Positions 12,448 to 25,406 of a DNA stretch of 64,000 nt are shown piece by piece. This DNA is from Tetrahymena thermophila SB210 (lineage: Eukaryota > Ciliophora > Oligohymenophorea > Hymenostomatida > Tetrahymenidae), in assembly GCF_000189635.1 (NCBI RefSeq), contig NW_002476407.1, forward strand, positions 434,001 to 498,000, written 5' to 3'. The notes beneath the pieces were generated by a model. That model was not told where the DNA came from. It saw only the letters and a program-made list of their open reading frames with translations, and ran no database searches. The position numbers and the translations under genes are program-made. How positions within the stretch are numbered: position 1 is the stretch's first letter; each line of letters starts with the position of its first letter.

Positions 12448-15400
12448 TCATATTTTTTCAGCTAATTCTTTTATTTTAAAAGCTATTTCCTTTTGTTAAT
12501 CTACTGTAAACTATTACCAAAACTAATTCATTTCTTTTTAGTCACAGAAGTACAGTAAGCATAAGCACTTTAAAGCTCTTTTCCTAGTTTATTTATTGGA
12601 TGAAATTTCTTCAGAATCTTGATTTTCTAAAATCTAATTTTAGTAAAAATCAAAATACAAAAAATATAACAAACATTTTTTAATTAATAACAAAATTTTA
12701 CCTTTTTTGAAATTCTTACTATTATTTCCATATGCTCAACAATAATTGTATAATTCCTCTCATCCTTTATTTATTTGTTAAGCAATTTGATAAAGTGGGA
12801 TTTCACAACTCCTTGTTAAAACGATTACGTTTTTTCAGCTATTTTTTCTATAAGGCTCTATATAAGTAATTTATTTGTTGGCTATACATACTCCAACTCA
12901 TTCACAATTTCGTCTAATTCCAAAAATTCCTAAAATAAAATAATTTTTTAACATAAAAAATCGCTTTTAATTTAATAAAAGGAAATAAACTGATAAATTT
13001 TAATGATTAAACAAAATAATTTTAATAAAATAGAATAAATACCATTTAATTATGGGGATAGAAGTAGTACAAATTCAAAATCTTTTTTATAGAAGTCTTT
13101 GTTATGTTATGAAAATATACTTAATTTTAAAATAATTTTCCAAGGATAGAGATAGGATAATGGTTGTCTTGTTAGTTTGAAGATAAATCTTGAATAGATT
13201 AAGTGATTAAACCAACGATTTCATTTACATTTTCTTATAAAATATTTTCGTTGCTAGTGAAATTGTCAATTAAAAATCCTGTTTATTCTAAACTGTTTCT
13301 ATTTCTTTAACTGTAATGACTATTTTCTTCTAAATTTGATCTTTGTATCTATTTCTTTATCATTCCTTGTTTTCTCATCTAAATAAAAATAGTAAGTTAA
13401 GATTAAATAATATTTCTTTCAATAAATAAATAACAACTGGCTTCATTTATAATGACTCTGAAGTGGGAATCACTCTTATCGGACTATATCTTTGGTGAGC
13501 TTTAGCTACTAAGTTATTATTATGAAGAGGATTTACAGTATTGAACTGCATAAGGCAATTAAACTATGTAAATTCTCTGATAGCACACTCAAGTTGTGGT
13601 GAATATATGCAAGCAAGAAAACGAAAATTAACTAAATCATCTTCGTTTGAAGAGTTGTATTTTACTAAACTTTCGATGCAAATATCTCTTCCGAATTCCA
13701 AAGTGTAATTCAATATAGCAAAGCAACTCATCTAAATTTACTTAATTTCTTAATTTTGTAAGATAAGAGTACTCATTCCTAAACAAATCTGTTAAATTAA
13801 ATTTGTTTCATGCAGTTGGATTTAATTCCTATTTTAATTGGAAAAATATTTAGATTTTTCATATTTATTTTTTTAATCTTATGCTACCTCCTTAATACTG
13901 GAAACATAATTTAAATTATGGACAGCTTATTTTCGATTACTTTTTCAGTAATAGCCAAACTTAAAAGAATATCTAAATAATCGTTGATACTGTACGAATC
14001 TGTAATTAATTTGATGATCTACTCTGCCTAAACAGAAACTGACTGCTTTTTGCTTTATTAAGCCTTAATAAACTTCATTTTTAAATTAAATAAATTAAAT
14101 ATTTTTTAAATGTATTAAATAATTTACTAATCTCATTGCTGTATCAAGGTAATTTTAGTAATGATCTGAATAGAATTATATTAAGAGCGAAGTACAAGCA
14201 AGTAACTATTCGATAATCTAATGATTTGATTCACTTGATAACTGCTGAAGAGTTATTTCAATCAAATTCTTAATAACCTGCAAATCATCAATTTATTCAT
14301 ACTGCTCAAGTGCTTTATTAATTCTTCTGATACATTCTAGCTTCGTTGCCCAGTTGTGAGATTTAAGTTTTTTAATTTCAACTTTAATTATTTATTGTGA
14401 ATTCATATTAACATCTAGTTCTTCTATCTAAAAATTCTCGCTTTTTAATTAATCATTAGACACTAACCTATTTTAGCTATAAACAGGATTTGATTTAGTT
14501 GCCTGATGCCAATTTTATCTATAATTAAATTAATTTTTTGAAGAGTTGCAGCTATTAGAAGGTATTTGCTATGATTTGTTTCTGTTATTGAATGATCCTA
14601 AAAATTTATTCATGTTAAAACTAGATGAGGAATTGTTGTTTTCGCTATTTTCACTATCCGAAAAAACTTCTTAATTTTAATTATTCATCTTGCTTTTGAT
14701 GCTCTTTGTTTTGCCTTAATTTTTTTTCGATTTCTTTTTATTCTCATTATCTTCATTATGAGATTCTTATTGCTAAGCTGGTTATGCAGATGAAATTTTC
14801 TCTTAAATTAAGTTTATTGATTTCTCGAATTGTTCTTAAAATCCCTTAGCTAATTTTTCATATTATGTGGCTAACATTTCTTAATAATATTATTTTAATT
14901 GAGCCTATTATTATATAAGTTATTACTAAATAAAATAATTTTATCTTTAGTAGAATTCTTCTTTTTCATTTTAACTTTAATAAAATTAGTCAGAATTAAC
15001 TCTCTCATGATTACTATCTTGCCAATTTTTATTTCTTGTATTGTTTAAACTGTTATTAAATGTTTAAGTGTTATATTGAGGTAATTCATTGCTATTTTTG
15101 TGAGCATGATTTGTTAACATATTAGCAGTAAAATAAGGGTTTTGCTAATTTGCTAAAAATAACCCACTATGGATCGATTAGGGGCTCAACTACCTATTGA
15201 TATAGTTGCTGTAATTATTATTGGCATAGTCTGTTTAATTTGTTTATTGGATTTAGTTTATATTAGAATAAGAAGCGATAGGTAAGTAGCTCTCAAAATT
15301 ATTTACCGATGGATATTAATTAAATTATTTATTGATATTATTTTATTATTGTTCACTCTGAATGATTTGCTAATTAATAAAAGCATTTTCATTTTATTAT

Positions 15401-18400
15401 TAATTGTTAAATTGAGGCTATTATATATTTTATGGTTGCTATTGAAGCTACTATTGTTATTATTATGATTATTATTGAAATTGTTATTAAATTTATTGTT
15501 AATACTATTGTTATTATAATTATATTTATTGCTGCTGTTATTGTAATTGAAGGAGTTAGTTTTGTTGCTACTGTAGCTATTGCTACTATAATTAAATTAA
15601 TTTATTTTATTAATCTGTAATATATTTTAAACTTTCTGAATTTTGATTAGTTTATAAATCAGCTAAGTTTTACTCTTTGCTAAATAAATTATTTGTTTGA
15701 TCGCTAACAGGTTAATTGCTTGCAGTAAAATTTTATTATTGGTTATTATTATTTTGATATACTTAATTATAAATATTTTGATTTGAAATAGGAATAATTT
15801 GTTTATTTTTATCGATTTAAGAATCTAAATTTTCTTAATTTTTATTATTTAAATTTATATTTTATTAAAATTGCTTATTTTACTCTTAATTATGTTGATC
15901 TCTTAACGAGCTTTATACTTATTTTTGTTAAATTTAATCTTATTTAATTTACTCTTACTTTTTCATATTTTAATACATCGGATTGTTGTTTTATCTTTCA
16001 CTTGGCGAACTTTTTTCTATGCTGCTTTTTACCTTTTCGCTATTTTCTTTACTTCTTTATTAGACTATTGTAGGTTTAGGACTTTAGCTACTTTCTTAAG
16101 TTATTTAATGGAATTTCATATTTTAATTACTTTTTTTGCTAGATGTAGAGCCATCTTGGTTTGAGGAATAAAAAGTTTGTATCTTATTATCGTCATTTTG
16201 TGATTTTGATGACATCATTGTGTTTTAACTTTCCACTGTTTTGTATTGCTACAAAATAAAATGAGATTTCGTACTTTTTGATGTTAACTAACCAGGACCT
16301 TATTCATCTTAATCTTGAGATAAATTTGAATTAATATTTGTTATTACTAAATTAGAAGATTATTTAGTTATTTTTTTATCTGTTGAGATGTTATCTGGAT
16401 GAGTAACAATAGAATTTGAATGAGACATTGAAGGATTTTCAACTATGTTTATAGCTTAGCTAATTTTATTAGGAGTATTTGTATTTATTTAACTAGCTTT
16501 TTTTTCTTCACTATTAAATTACTCTTCCTTACTTTTATTTATTTTTAAAGGACTTTCCATTTTGTTCTTTACATTTTTTTCATTTATTTTTACTTCTTCG
16601 TTAAGTTTAGGCTTTTTAAGATTGGCTGGTACTTTTATGCTACTCTGAGATTACTTGTTAGAATTATTAACTTTAGAGGTATTTGCTTCTGATTAAGCTA
16701 AACTTATGTTTGTTTTTGCATTTGTTTGCTTTTAAGCTGTCTATTTTAAGCTCAGAGATAGAGTTTTCTGTTTAGTTGTTTAAGTAGCTGTTTAGGGAGT
16801 ATCATTCTTTTTTCTTGAATCTAATAGCTTACTTTTTTAAGGTGATTATTCTTCTTTTTTTAAGCTAAGGGAGTTTATTTTATTTTTATTAACTGAAGAG
16901 GTTAGCGATCTCACAGCAGATCTCTAGACTAAACTTTTATTTTTATCGTTATCGATTGCTTATTAAACAGGTAGCTTTTCTTATTTTTCTTTCTTTTCTG
17001 ACATTTCCTATTTTTATTTATTTAAATTCTTCTCTTGATTATTATTTTTTGATTCACTAACTGAAAATCTTTATTTCTATTTTTCTGTTAATTCTTTCAA
17101 TTCCCTTTCTAAATCTTGTTCTTTTGTAATTTCTTCTGCTTCTTATTAAGTTTTAGAGTTCGATTTTTAAAGCTAATTACTTTGAGAGTCAAACTAAATT
17201 GTAATCTTTTCTTTATTATCTTCTGATACTAATTGGGCTCTTTATTATGCTCCTAGTTTTATTGATTGTGCTAAACTTTTTAGATTCGAATCTTTTTATA
17301 CCTACACTTCTGCTCCTTCATAAGTTTAGCTGATTGATTTTTCACGTGAACTTAAAACTAAAACAGGCGAACCAGAGTTTCTTCCAGTACCAGGATTCAT
17401 TATATTTTAAGATGTGTTACTATTACTTATTTTATCTAAGTTTAGCAAGGGATGGATCATATTGTTAGATGTTTAATTTGATCCAAATTAATTCAATTAC
17501 GAATTAGCAAAATTCGTCGAATTATTTTTATTAAAATAAGAAAATTGTTAATTTTCTAGGTGTTAGCTGTTGATTGGAGTTATTTCTTAATTATTGTGAT
17601 CATAAGTCAACATTCTTATCTCCTATTGAATTTATGAAGAACTATAATCATCGTCTTAAAGAAAATTCTAACTTAGAAATTTAGGGTTTTCTAACGAATT
17701 TTCATTTAATTCATTAAGTTCATCGAGTAAGAGGTCCTCGTGATGGAGATCAAATTCGACTACAGCATTTTAATTTGTGAAAAAATCATATTTTGGAGAT
17801 TACTAAGAAGGCTTAATAGTGGGTGTTTCTTTTGAATAATTGCTATCTAAGAAATTATTTTCATGAGCTGTTGATTACTTCATTCCACTTTACGGTTTGA
17901 AGTCACCTTAAAAACTCAATTCTTCGGAGTGAAATTTATTTATTTAAGCTAATTTAGAAGGTGATGCAGTGCCTTCTTATTTTTCATTTTATGAATTTTT
18001 AGTTTTGAGTTTTTTTGAATCGTCTTCGTCACTACTTTCTTTGGTAACTAATAACAAGTCATCTTCTTAAACTTTTTTAAATAAAGAATCCTAATTTATA
18101 ATATTATTTTCAGTAGCTAAAATATTATTCTTAAAGATCTAGCTACTTAATGAAGAATTATTGCTAATAGGCAAATGCAAGCTTAATTAATTGCTAATCA
18201 AAGTTGTGGGCGCAGCTGCTGCTGGAGTATTCTAAATAATAGAAGATTAATTATTTTAATCGCCAAGACTATCGTTTTTAAAGAAATTAATTTTATCAAT
18301 GTTATTCTAGCTCTTAACACTTTCAAGATTATATTCCTAGTTTTCATCAATACTAAAATCATTAACTTTAATATCATTCATTCTATTTTAATGCAATTTC

Positions 18401-19815
18401 TAGCTAGTTTTCTTAAAAAAACTGCTCTTTTCATCTGTAGTTTGAGTATTCTAATTCGATGCTTTTTAATTTGTTTATGGCCTAGACAAAGAAGTTCCAG
18501 GAGATGATTAAGCTGATTTTACTGCAACCTTTGAATAACCTGTTTTAGGAGCTGGAGCAGGATTTATAACAGAAACCGTTCTCTTAACGCCTCCTACACT
18601 GTTTGAAACTCTGTTATCAACAATTCGAACATTTTTGCTATTTGCAGATTTTGTTATATTAGTTTATGCAGGAGTTTAGTTTCTTTTCTCCTGTTTTTCA
18701 GTTTTTTCTTCATTAGCGATACTTGAATTAGATCTTATGCTTTTAGCACTACTCTGATTGATGTACGAGAGACTTCTTTTAGATGAAGATACTTTTTTTA
18801 TTGAGCTAGTTCCACTTATTGCACTTGAATCCGCTTCTGGGATATTGCTTGTGTTTTATGATAGTAATTTCTTTGTTGTATTGTCAAATTATTAGTATAT
18901 GATATCAGAAAGCTCGGGATATTCTATTGTCAAAGAATTATATGCTTATCTAGAATTAGCTCTTACTTCTGAAGAAGCATCTTTGCATGTTTTTATAATC
19001 AATCCCTCTATTATATTTAAATTTTTTTCTTTGTATTTGTTTTCGTATTACCTCAGCATTTAGTTTAAATATCCGGTGAGTTTTATTCTAACATTGTTGT
19101 TTTTACTATTTATTTCATCATTTATTACACTAAAGTACTAAGAAGAAGGCACATTAGTAATAATTTTTTCTAAACATTCATGAGCTGTATCAGCAAGAAT
19201 CTTTATTTTATATTAACATTACCTTTTGTAACTTTCCTAAAATGTATTAATTCAAACATACCTTCTTTCCATTACCAAGTAAATGCAGCATTCCATCCCA
19301 TTTAAATAGCTGAACTGCTGCGTTCTCAAATTTAGATCCCATTTTTTCACTTGCCAAAACTAAGCTTTTACATGCTTCTTTTTAAATTGCAGATCTCAGA
19401 TCATTAACCTATTATTTTAAACATATTTAGAGATAAATTGCTGTTGAATAAAGTGTTTAGCAACTATTTTATATTTTAATTATTACCTATGCAATCATGT
19501 TTGGTATTAAGTTTGTTAAATGCTAATCAAAGCTGCTCATATGGTAGCATTCACCTAGGATTAATCCTTAAAATTATTTTAAACTCATCAAACGCTTATT
19601 CCAATCAGCACCTATTTTAAAATTTCATTTGAATTAATAGCTTTAAATTGCATAAAACAACAAAATGTCTTTTAAATATGAAACATGTAAAAGCTATTGA
19701 TGAACTTACTGGTGTCTAACAACGTTTTCTAAAATGAGTCAAAATACTGCTAAAGTTCCCTTTCTGTGTTGACTGAAATAGCTTTTACTTCATCGTCTGT
19801 TGGTTTCTTTCTCAT
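12448..19815 (-). CDS. CLASP-type TOG/HEAT-repeat microtubule-associated protein
   Basis: Ten exons on the minus strand (19815-19710, 19611-19487, 19408-19262, 19200-14128, 14063-13888, 13828-13438, 13378-13121, 13081-13043, 12929-12720, 12633-12448) join in phase to 2,236 residues. Residues about 25-250 match the CLASP N-terminal TOG domain: SADWNKRLMSLKQFQGLI, NDLRSAIQKEACKSLVLAS, ILADTAHECLEKIITNVPS, NNNVRIKLTGYLNQML, DASSEVRANSRQAYNSL. About 1,450 residues of Ser/Lys/Gln-rich, basic linker follow, including a Gln-run zone near residues 1310-1440. The last 500 residues look like a second TOG array, beginning LKSHNWATKLECIRRINKAL. CLASPs bind tubulin through TOG domains and promote microtubule rescue; Ser/Arg-rich linkers carry plus-end and lattice binding. 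The central exon is 5,073 nt without a TGA. The family call is strong for the N-terminus and good for the C-terminus. Confidence 0.85.
15290..15660 (-). repeat. Glutamine-run segment inside the CLASP-like gene
   Basis: Mixed CAA, CAG, TAA and TAG codons give long Gln runs broken by Leu and Asn (around residues 1310-1440). On the plus strand it appears as a ttattg/ttattat-rich simple sequence, which explains an apparent plus-strand reading frame here. Low-complexity tracts of this type are variable in length between relatives. Confidence 0.75.
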
Positions 19816-20590
19816 GTCTACTTGTTTGTTTTAAATCTCTTAAAATATTATTTTCTATTTTATTTGAGTGCTACCCTTTTACAAATATCACTGCCAATAT
19901 AAATAGCTTGATTGATATATTAAATATAAGTGATAAAAAAAGTTTAAATCGAAAAAAGATAATTTTTATTATGACCAGCAAAAATTTTTAATAAGTTTAT
20001 TTGATCAATATAATAGATATTTATAAAGTAAATAAAGAGCATATAGTAATTATATTTATAATCATCTTACTTAAAACCATATGTAGATAGTCCTGTATGC
20101 CTCTACAACAATTCTTGCATATTTTGTCTATTTAGATTGATTTAAATTTTCATATTATTTTTAAACAATTTTTAAAAAAAATTTAAACACGAATTTGGAA
20201 ATATTTGTAAAATTCAAAAAATAAACCCTTTCAAATTGATTGACTCTAATCAAAAACAATCAAAATACAAAATTAAAATTAAATAAAATAAAATAATAAG
20301 TTAATGAAATTAGCTTTTGTCGTTTTTTAATTTAATTAATTAATATTCTAATTTCTATTCAATTTTTGCAATATTCATTAAAAAAACATAATTTTAAATA
20401 AAAATTAATAGATGATTAAATTTAATCTAAAAAAGCTTTTAATCATTGAAAAATAATAATTTTTTTTACAAAAAATTTCAAATAAAAAAATTTAACAAAT
20501 TTAATCAGAAAAAAATATAAAAAAACAATAAAGATTTCTAAACTTGTGAAACTATTTTTGTAAATTAATTATTCAGTATTTTTTTTTAAA
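19816..20590. other. AT-rich intergenic region
   Basis: It holds the presumed promoter of the CLASP-like gene and the 3' end of the first ADH paralog. There is no supported gene; the open frames seen are short and of AT-driven composition. Confidence 0.6.
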
Positions 20591-21652
20591 TCAATTAGCT
20601 CTCTCAAAGAAATCCTAAACATTGCTTAAAACTACCTTGCCTATTGTTTTACCAGATTCACTAAAAGCGTGAGCTTCAAGTAAATTTTCTAAGTTAAATG
20701 GTTTTTCAATCTAAACGGTTGAAATAAAAATACCACTATCATAAAGGTCACCAATTTTATTTAGTATTTAGTTTTACCTTTCAGGTTCTACCTAAAATAT
20801 TGCACGGGTAAATATACATTCTACGCTTAGCCTAGCTCTCTTTAAAAATAATCCTTGTATATTAAGAGGCTATTCAAAGCCAACAATACCGACAATATGA
20901 CCAAATGGTTTAATTAAAGGGGTAAACTAGTTAAAATATTATTGAGTCATATCAACTGTATTGAAAATATAGTCTAGGCTCTCAATATTAATTTTTTTAA
21001 GCTCTTCTGCAAGAGCGTTTTGATGATTAATCACATAGTCAGCTCCCATTTTCTTACAAAAATTGATAGTTTCAACTCTTGAAGCAGTAGTAATTACAGT
21101 AAGTCCTAAAATTTTTTTAGCAATTTAAATAGCAATGCTGCCAACACCACCAGCACCTCCAACTATCAATATTTTTTTGCTTTAGTTTTGAATTTTGTTT
21201 ATTTCCAAAATACCCAACTCTTCTACTAATGCTTCATAAGCAGTAAGAGCTACTAAAGGTATAGCAGCTGCTTCAGGATGAGTCAGCTTCTAAGGTTTTT
21301 TACCAGCCAGTCTTTCATCAACAATCTGATAATTTGAATTAGAACCTAACTTTGTAAAATCACCAGAATAAATGACTTGATCTCCAACCTTAAAAAGCCT
21401 GCAGTCACTTCCTGTTTGCACAACTACACCACTAGCGTCATAGCCAAAAATAGCAGGGCTGCTTTCAGAAATGTTTTGAGTTCTCATATGCTATGCCCAC
21501 TTATAATCTAAAGGATTTATACTTATAGCCTCAACTCTAATAAGTATATCCTGAGGTCCCAAAGTCTTTATAGGAATTTATATCAATTATAAATCTCCTT
21601 TAGGATCAGTTAATCCAATAGCCTTTATAGTTTATGGAAGAATTTAAGACAT
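20591..21652 (-). CDS. Zinc-type alcohol dehydrogenase / quinone oxidoreductase-like protein, paralog 1
   Basis: Single exon, 353 residues, from the ATG whose complement is 21650-21652 to a TGA at 20591. It matches the zinc-binding ADH subfamily close to TIGR02817 (adh_fam_1) throughout: IKAIGLTDPKGDLQ, ISINPLDYK, FGYDASGVVVQTG, VYSG-type IYSGDF, NYQIVDERLAGKKP, AAAIPLVALTAYEAL, Rossmann motif [35 protein letters not shown] and ESGKTIGKVVLSN. The subfamily belongs to the medium-chain dehydrogenase/reductase group and usually lacks the catalytic zinc ligands, reducing quinones or activated carbonyls with NADPH; the substrate is unknown. Paralogs 2 and 3 lie at 31071-32168 and 34429-35490 on the same strand. 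Cytosolic by absence of targeting signals. Confidence 0.9.
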
Positions 21653-23933
21653 TAAAGTATTTTTATTTAATTTATTTTATTTTTATTATTTAATTTAAAA
21701 AATATTTATATAATTTTTAATTGAGTGTATTTAAATTAATTTAATTGATTTTAACATAAATAGTATTCTCTTAGATTCTTTCTTACTTTATTTATAAATT
21801 AAATCAATTTATTCCTTAAATTTTCTATGTTTGTTCTCTTAAAATTCAATAAATGTAAACCCATATAATTTTTTCAATTTTTAAGTGTAAGAATTTTATC
21901 TATATGAATGAAAATCAACTTATGAAAATTTAAATTTGTATTATTTATTTAATAAATTTAAATAAATAATTTTATTTTTTTTGAAAATTAATAAATTTTA
22001 TAAATATTAAATCGATGAGAAAAAGCTACTATAAAGCCCGATCTTAAATTCAGATGATGAAATGAATATTCTTCTAAAAAAACAACATAAGTTTTTCAAA
22101 GAAAATTAATTTTTTAATTTCTGAAAGTTTCTGTAATTTTTCTCTTGATCTTCTAAATGTAATTACTATGTTATTTTTTATTTTATTAATGTAAGTAAAA
22201 AAATTAAAGCCATTAATTCAAAATTGTCCTAGAAAAATAAAAAAAGATTTCATACTGTAGTGAAATTTTATCACTGGCACAAAATCAGCATATTAGAAGA
22301 GAATATACAATCGGAGCATTTTTAGATCAGTAGGTAGAAAAAACCTCTCTACCTTACAATTTTTTCGCCTTCCAAGTATTTCCCTTGGAGGGCTACATTT
22401 TCAGACTTTTTAATTTTCTTAAAATATATGATTTAGAATATACTGATAAATGAGTATATTTATATGGATATTTAAAGGTATGTATGATATAAATAATTTA
22501 AAAAAAGATCAATATAAAATGAGTCTAATATGCTGATTCCAGTGATAAAATTTCACTACATTATAAATCTCTTAAATAAAATTTTCATCTTAGCATAAAG
22601 AACTCTATAAGAACAAATCTAAATATATCCATCTTTATATTTAAAATAAATTATTAATAAATTACTAAATAAAAATTAGTTCAATTATTTACAAGCAATC
22701 CAATCACATAAATTAAAATTTAAAAAAAATAAATAATATTATTTTTATCTTTTGTTAATTTTTTGTGTATATTTTTTATTAGTATTCATATGATTGATGA
22801 ATTAATAAATAATTATTTTTAATTGATAAAAAGAATACATAGAAATATCTTAAAGATTTATCTTTTTATTAAATTTAAACTAAGTATTTTAAATAATATT
22901 TTCAACATGAAATAAATAATCATTTTAAAATAATTTCTTTTGCTTGTTTCAATTTAAAATAAAATTAAATACTAAATTTTATTAACTTTCTTCAATTACT
23001 TTCATATTTTGCATTTTATCTTTTTTTTGAAAATTAATTATTTTTATCTTCTTAAGACTTAAAATATAAAATAATATTAGACATATTTCATTAATAAGAT
23101 TTGCTAAATTTTATGTTAAGGTATCAAAAAATTTTAATTATTTTTTTACTTTTCTTCACTTAAATATTAATACATCATAGTATTTCAAATTATCTTTTGG
23201 CTTTATTTTTACTTTATTGATATAATAATTTGAATGTTATTATATAAAAAAGTTTAAGTTTTATAAATTATTTTATAGAAGCATTCTTTTATCTTTTGCT
23301 CACAAAATTATATGTTTATTCTTTTCATTTTTTTGATCATTATTCAATAATAGGATTTATTAATTAAACAATCAATATTATACATGCTAATGTAGATATT
23401 AAATAATTAGGGAATAATAATTATATCAATTTACTTATAAAATTTAATCTTTAGTAAAAAGTAAAATATTGCTCTATTAGAATACCACACACATTTGAAA
23501 AATGAAATGATTAAAAATAAATAAAGCTCAAAAGTAGCCTTTTATTTTAGACAATTACTACAGATTCACTTTTAAAAAATGAAATTTTTAAAAACTTAAA
23601 TGATTCAAATATGCAAGAATTTTTTCTAATTTTTCTGATAAAAGCCTTATCAGCTTATTTAAAAATTTTATAAATCTTCTGATCAAGCAAAATAAGTTTT
23701 TTACTAATTATAGTAAAATTTAATTAAATTTTTTTATTTTCTCAACGAACAAAAATATTTTGTTTATGTTTTAATAAATTAAGTAAACTGACCATAAAAA
23801 TTATGATAATTAGACACTTTATATTAGCTATGATGTCTACCTGTTATACTTTAAAAAGGATTAAAATACATCTAACGAAATATAATAAATTAAATTCATT
23901 ATAAATGAGATAAATTAAATAAGTAAATAAAAT
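21653..23933. other. Intergenic region holding a terminal-inverted-repeat element
   Basis: Apart from the element at 22255-22561 this is AT-rich DNA. A short open segment at 22013-22129 (plus strand, containing SPILNSDDEMNILLKKQHK) has protein-like composition but no start or neighbours; it may be a decayed exon. Confidence 0.55.
22255..22561. mobile_element. MITE-like element with terminal inverted repeats, TA-flanked
   Basis: The ends are inverted copies. From 22256 and, reading the other strand, from 22560, both start TGTAGTGAAATTTTATCACT and stay identical for 22 nt. After a small indel they share a further block, AATCAGCATATTAGA. Total length is 307 bp and no reading frame spans it. A TA dinucleotide sits just outside each end, as expected for Tc1/mariner-type TA target duplication. 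The interior has a small hairpin (ccaag...cttgg near 22373-22390). It is non-autonomous. The superfamily is inferred from the TA flanks only. Ciliate macronuclei normally lose transposons during development, so retention is notable. Confidence 0.7.
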
Positions 23934-25406
23934 ATGCAAAAAGTCGAAGAAATAATTACTGAAGAGAATGCCTTATATTCTAATAGGGTATTTGAATACT
24001 TGACATCATTAAAAGGATTGAATTAGAAAGAAAAAGTTGTTTAAGTTGATCTAGAAACAGCTTTTTTAATTGATTTCTCTGTCAAAGAGTTAGAAGATGA
24101 TGAAGAGGAGAGCAAATAATTCTTAGAGTCAGATCAATTTCTTACCTATGTGAGAAGAGGATGCACATTTATTAGATATCCAAAAGATAAAAATGTTTAT
24201 CTTCTAAGAAAAGGCTATTAAAAATTTTGTTATTAGAGCAGCATTCCATAGAAAGTATGTGATGTATTCGATCTGGACTAATTTAATAGAAAAACCTCGC
24301 TTTTAGAAAAATTTTAGTCAATTAATTTACAGAGAACAAATAAAGAGGATGGATCTAATGTATAAATTTCATGGTGTGCTAAATTAAATTGTTGGGTTAT
24401 CTGTTCTAAAAATGAAGCTTACCTTATCAAAAACTTAAGCAAAAAATATCTGGATAAGCTATAACCAGTCATTGTTGAAATGGCTAAGCTTTGGTTCAAA
24501 TTTATTGATACTTTGCCCAAAGAGAAATTAGCTATTTTACAAGAATTTTGTTCCAATAAAACTTTGATTGGTGAAATATGTGGTGCTAACAAACATTTAA
24601 AATAATATGTTACTTACAAAGAAGAATAACTGGTTTTCTTATCTATTGTTGATAATTTTAGTGATCAAATTTGCTATACTCCAATTGAATCAGCTTAAAT
24701 TTTAAATGATTTTGGATTGAATACTGTCAAAATTTAATAGACTGGAGAAATAGCTTCTTATGAAGAGTTATAAAATTAAGTTAATAGAATTAGGTAAGAA
24801 ATAGCAACAGGATCTTTTGAAAATTATGGAGAAGGAGAAGTATTATATTACTGCATTACAGATAAGGAATAAAAAAAGACAGTTGTTTTAATGGAAAAAA
24901 TTAAAACCTTTGAATATTCTTTATTCAAAGCCATTATTAGGCTAATGCCATGCACTTTCAAAAAGAATAAAAATTAAGAATTTAATCTTAAAAAAGTTTA
25001 GTATGCAGAAGAAAACTTATTGAAATACATTGAAAAAGTAAAAGAGAAATTTTTTATGTATGGTAGCTTAGAATTATATTATAAAATGGTAAAATAAGTT
25101 ATTTAGTTTTACTTGGTGGGAGGATAAGTTGATTTATTAAGGTTCTAAGAATATTTTATTTCATTTAAATATATTTTGCAAAAAGAGCAAATAATTAATC
25201 AAGAGAATCTGCTTTTAGAATTGAAAAATACTTTCGGAATAGACATTTTAAAAGAATAGTAAGAAAAAATAGATAAAATTGAGAAGGAAAAACAATTAAT
25301 ATCTGAAAAAAAAGCAAATAAACTTCAGCTTCTATCCACCAAAAAAGATGAAAGTGTACAAAAAGATGCAACTAATATTTTTTAACTAAAAAAAATATTT
25401 GAATGA
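23934..25406 (+). CDS. RNA-ligase-like covalent nucleotidyltransferase
   Basis: One exon, 490 residues. The protein carries an ordered set of motifs of the ATP-dependent RNA/DNA ligase superfamily: motif I KEDGS with the candidate adenylated Lys137, followed by a strand NVQISWCAKLNCWVICS; motif III-like TLIGEICG (Glu214); motif IV EGEV (Glu300-Val303); and motif V EKIKTFEY (Lys322 and Lys324). Spacing and order resemble T4 Rnl1-type RNA ligases. The N-terminal 130 residues and the charged C-terminal 150 residues are not recognised. If active it would seal RNA ends through a lysine-AMP intermediate, in RNA repair, tRNA splicing or RNA processing. Family membership rests on short motifs, so fold-level homology is likely but the exact reaction is not certain. 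It stands alone, with more than 2 kb of empty DNA upstream and a gene-poor stretch downstream. Confidence 0.65.

Noticed and set aside
15432-15620. Plus-strand open frame with repeated Ile/Val/Ala codons
   Set aside because: It is the complement of the Gln-run segment of the minus-strand CLASP-like gene; the composition is that of a reversed simple repeat.
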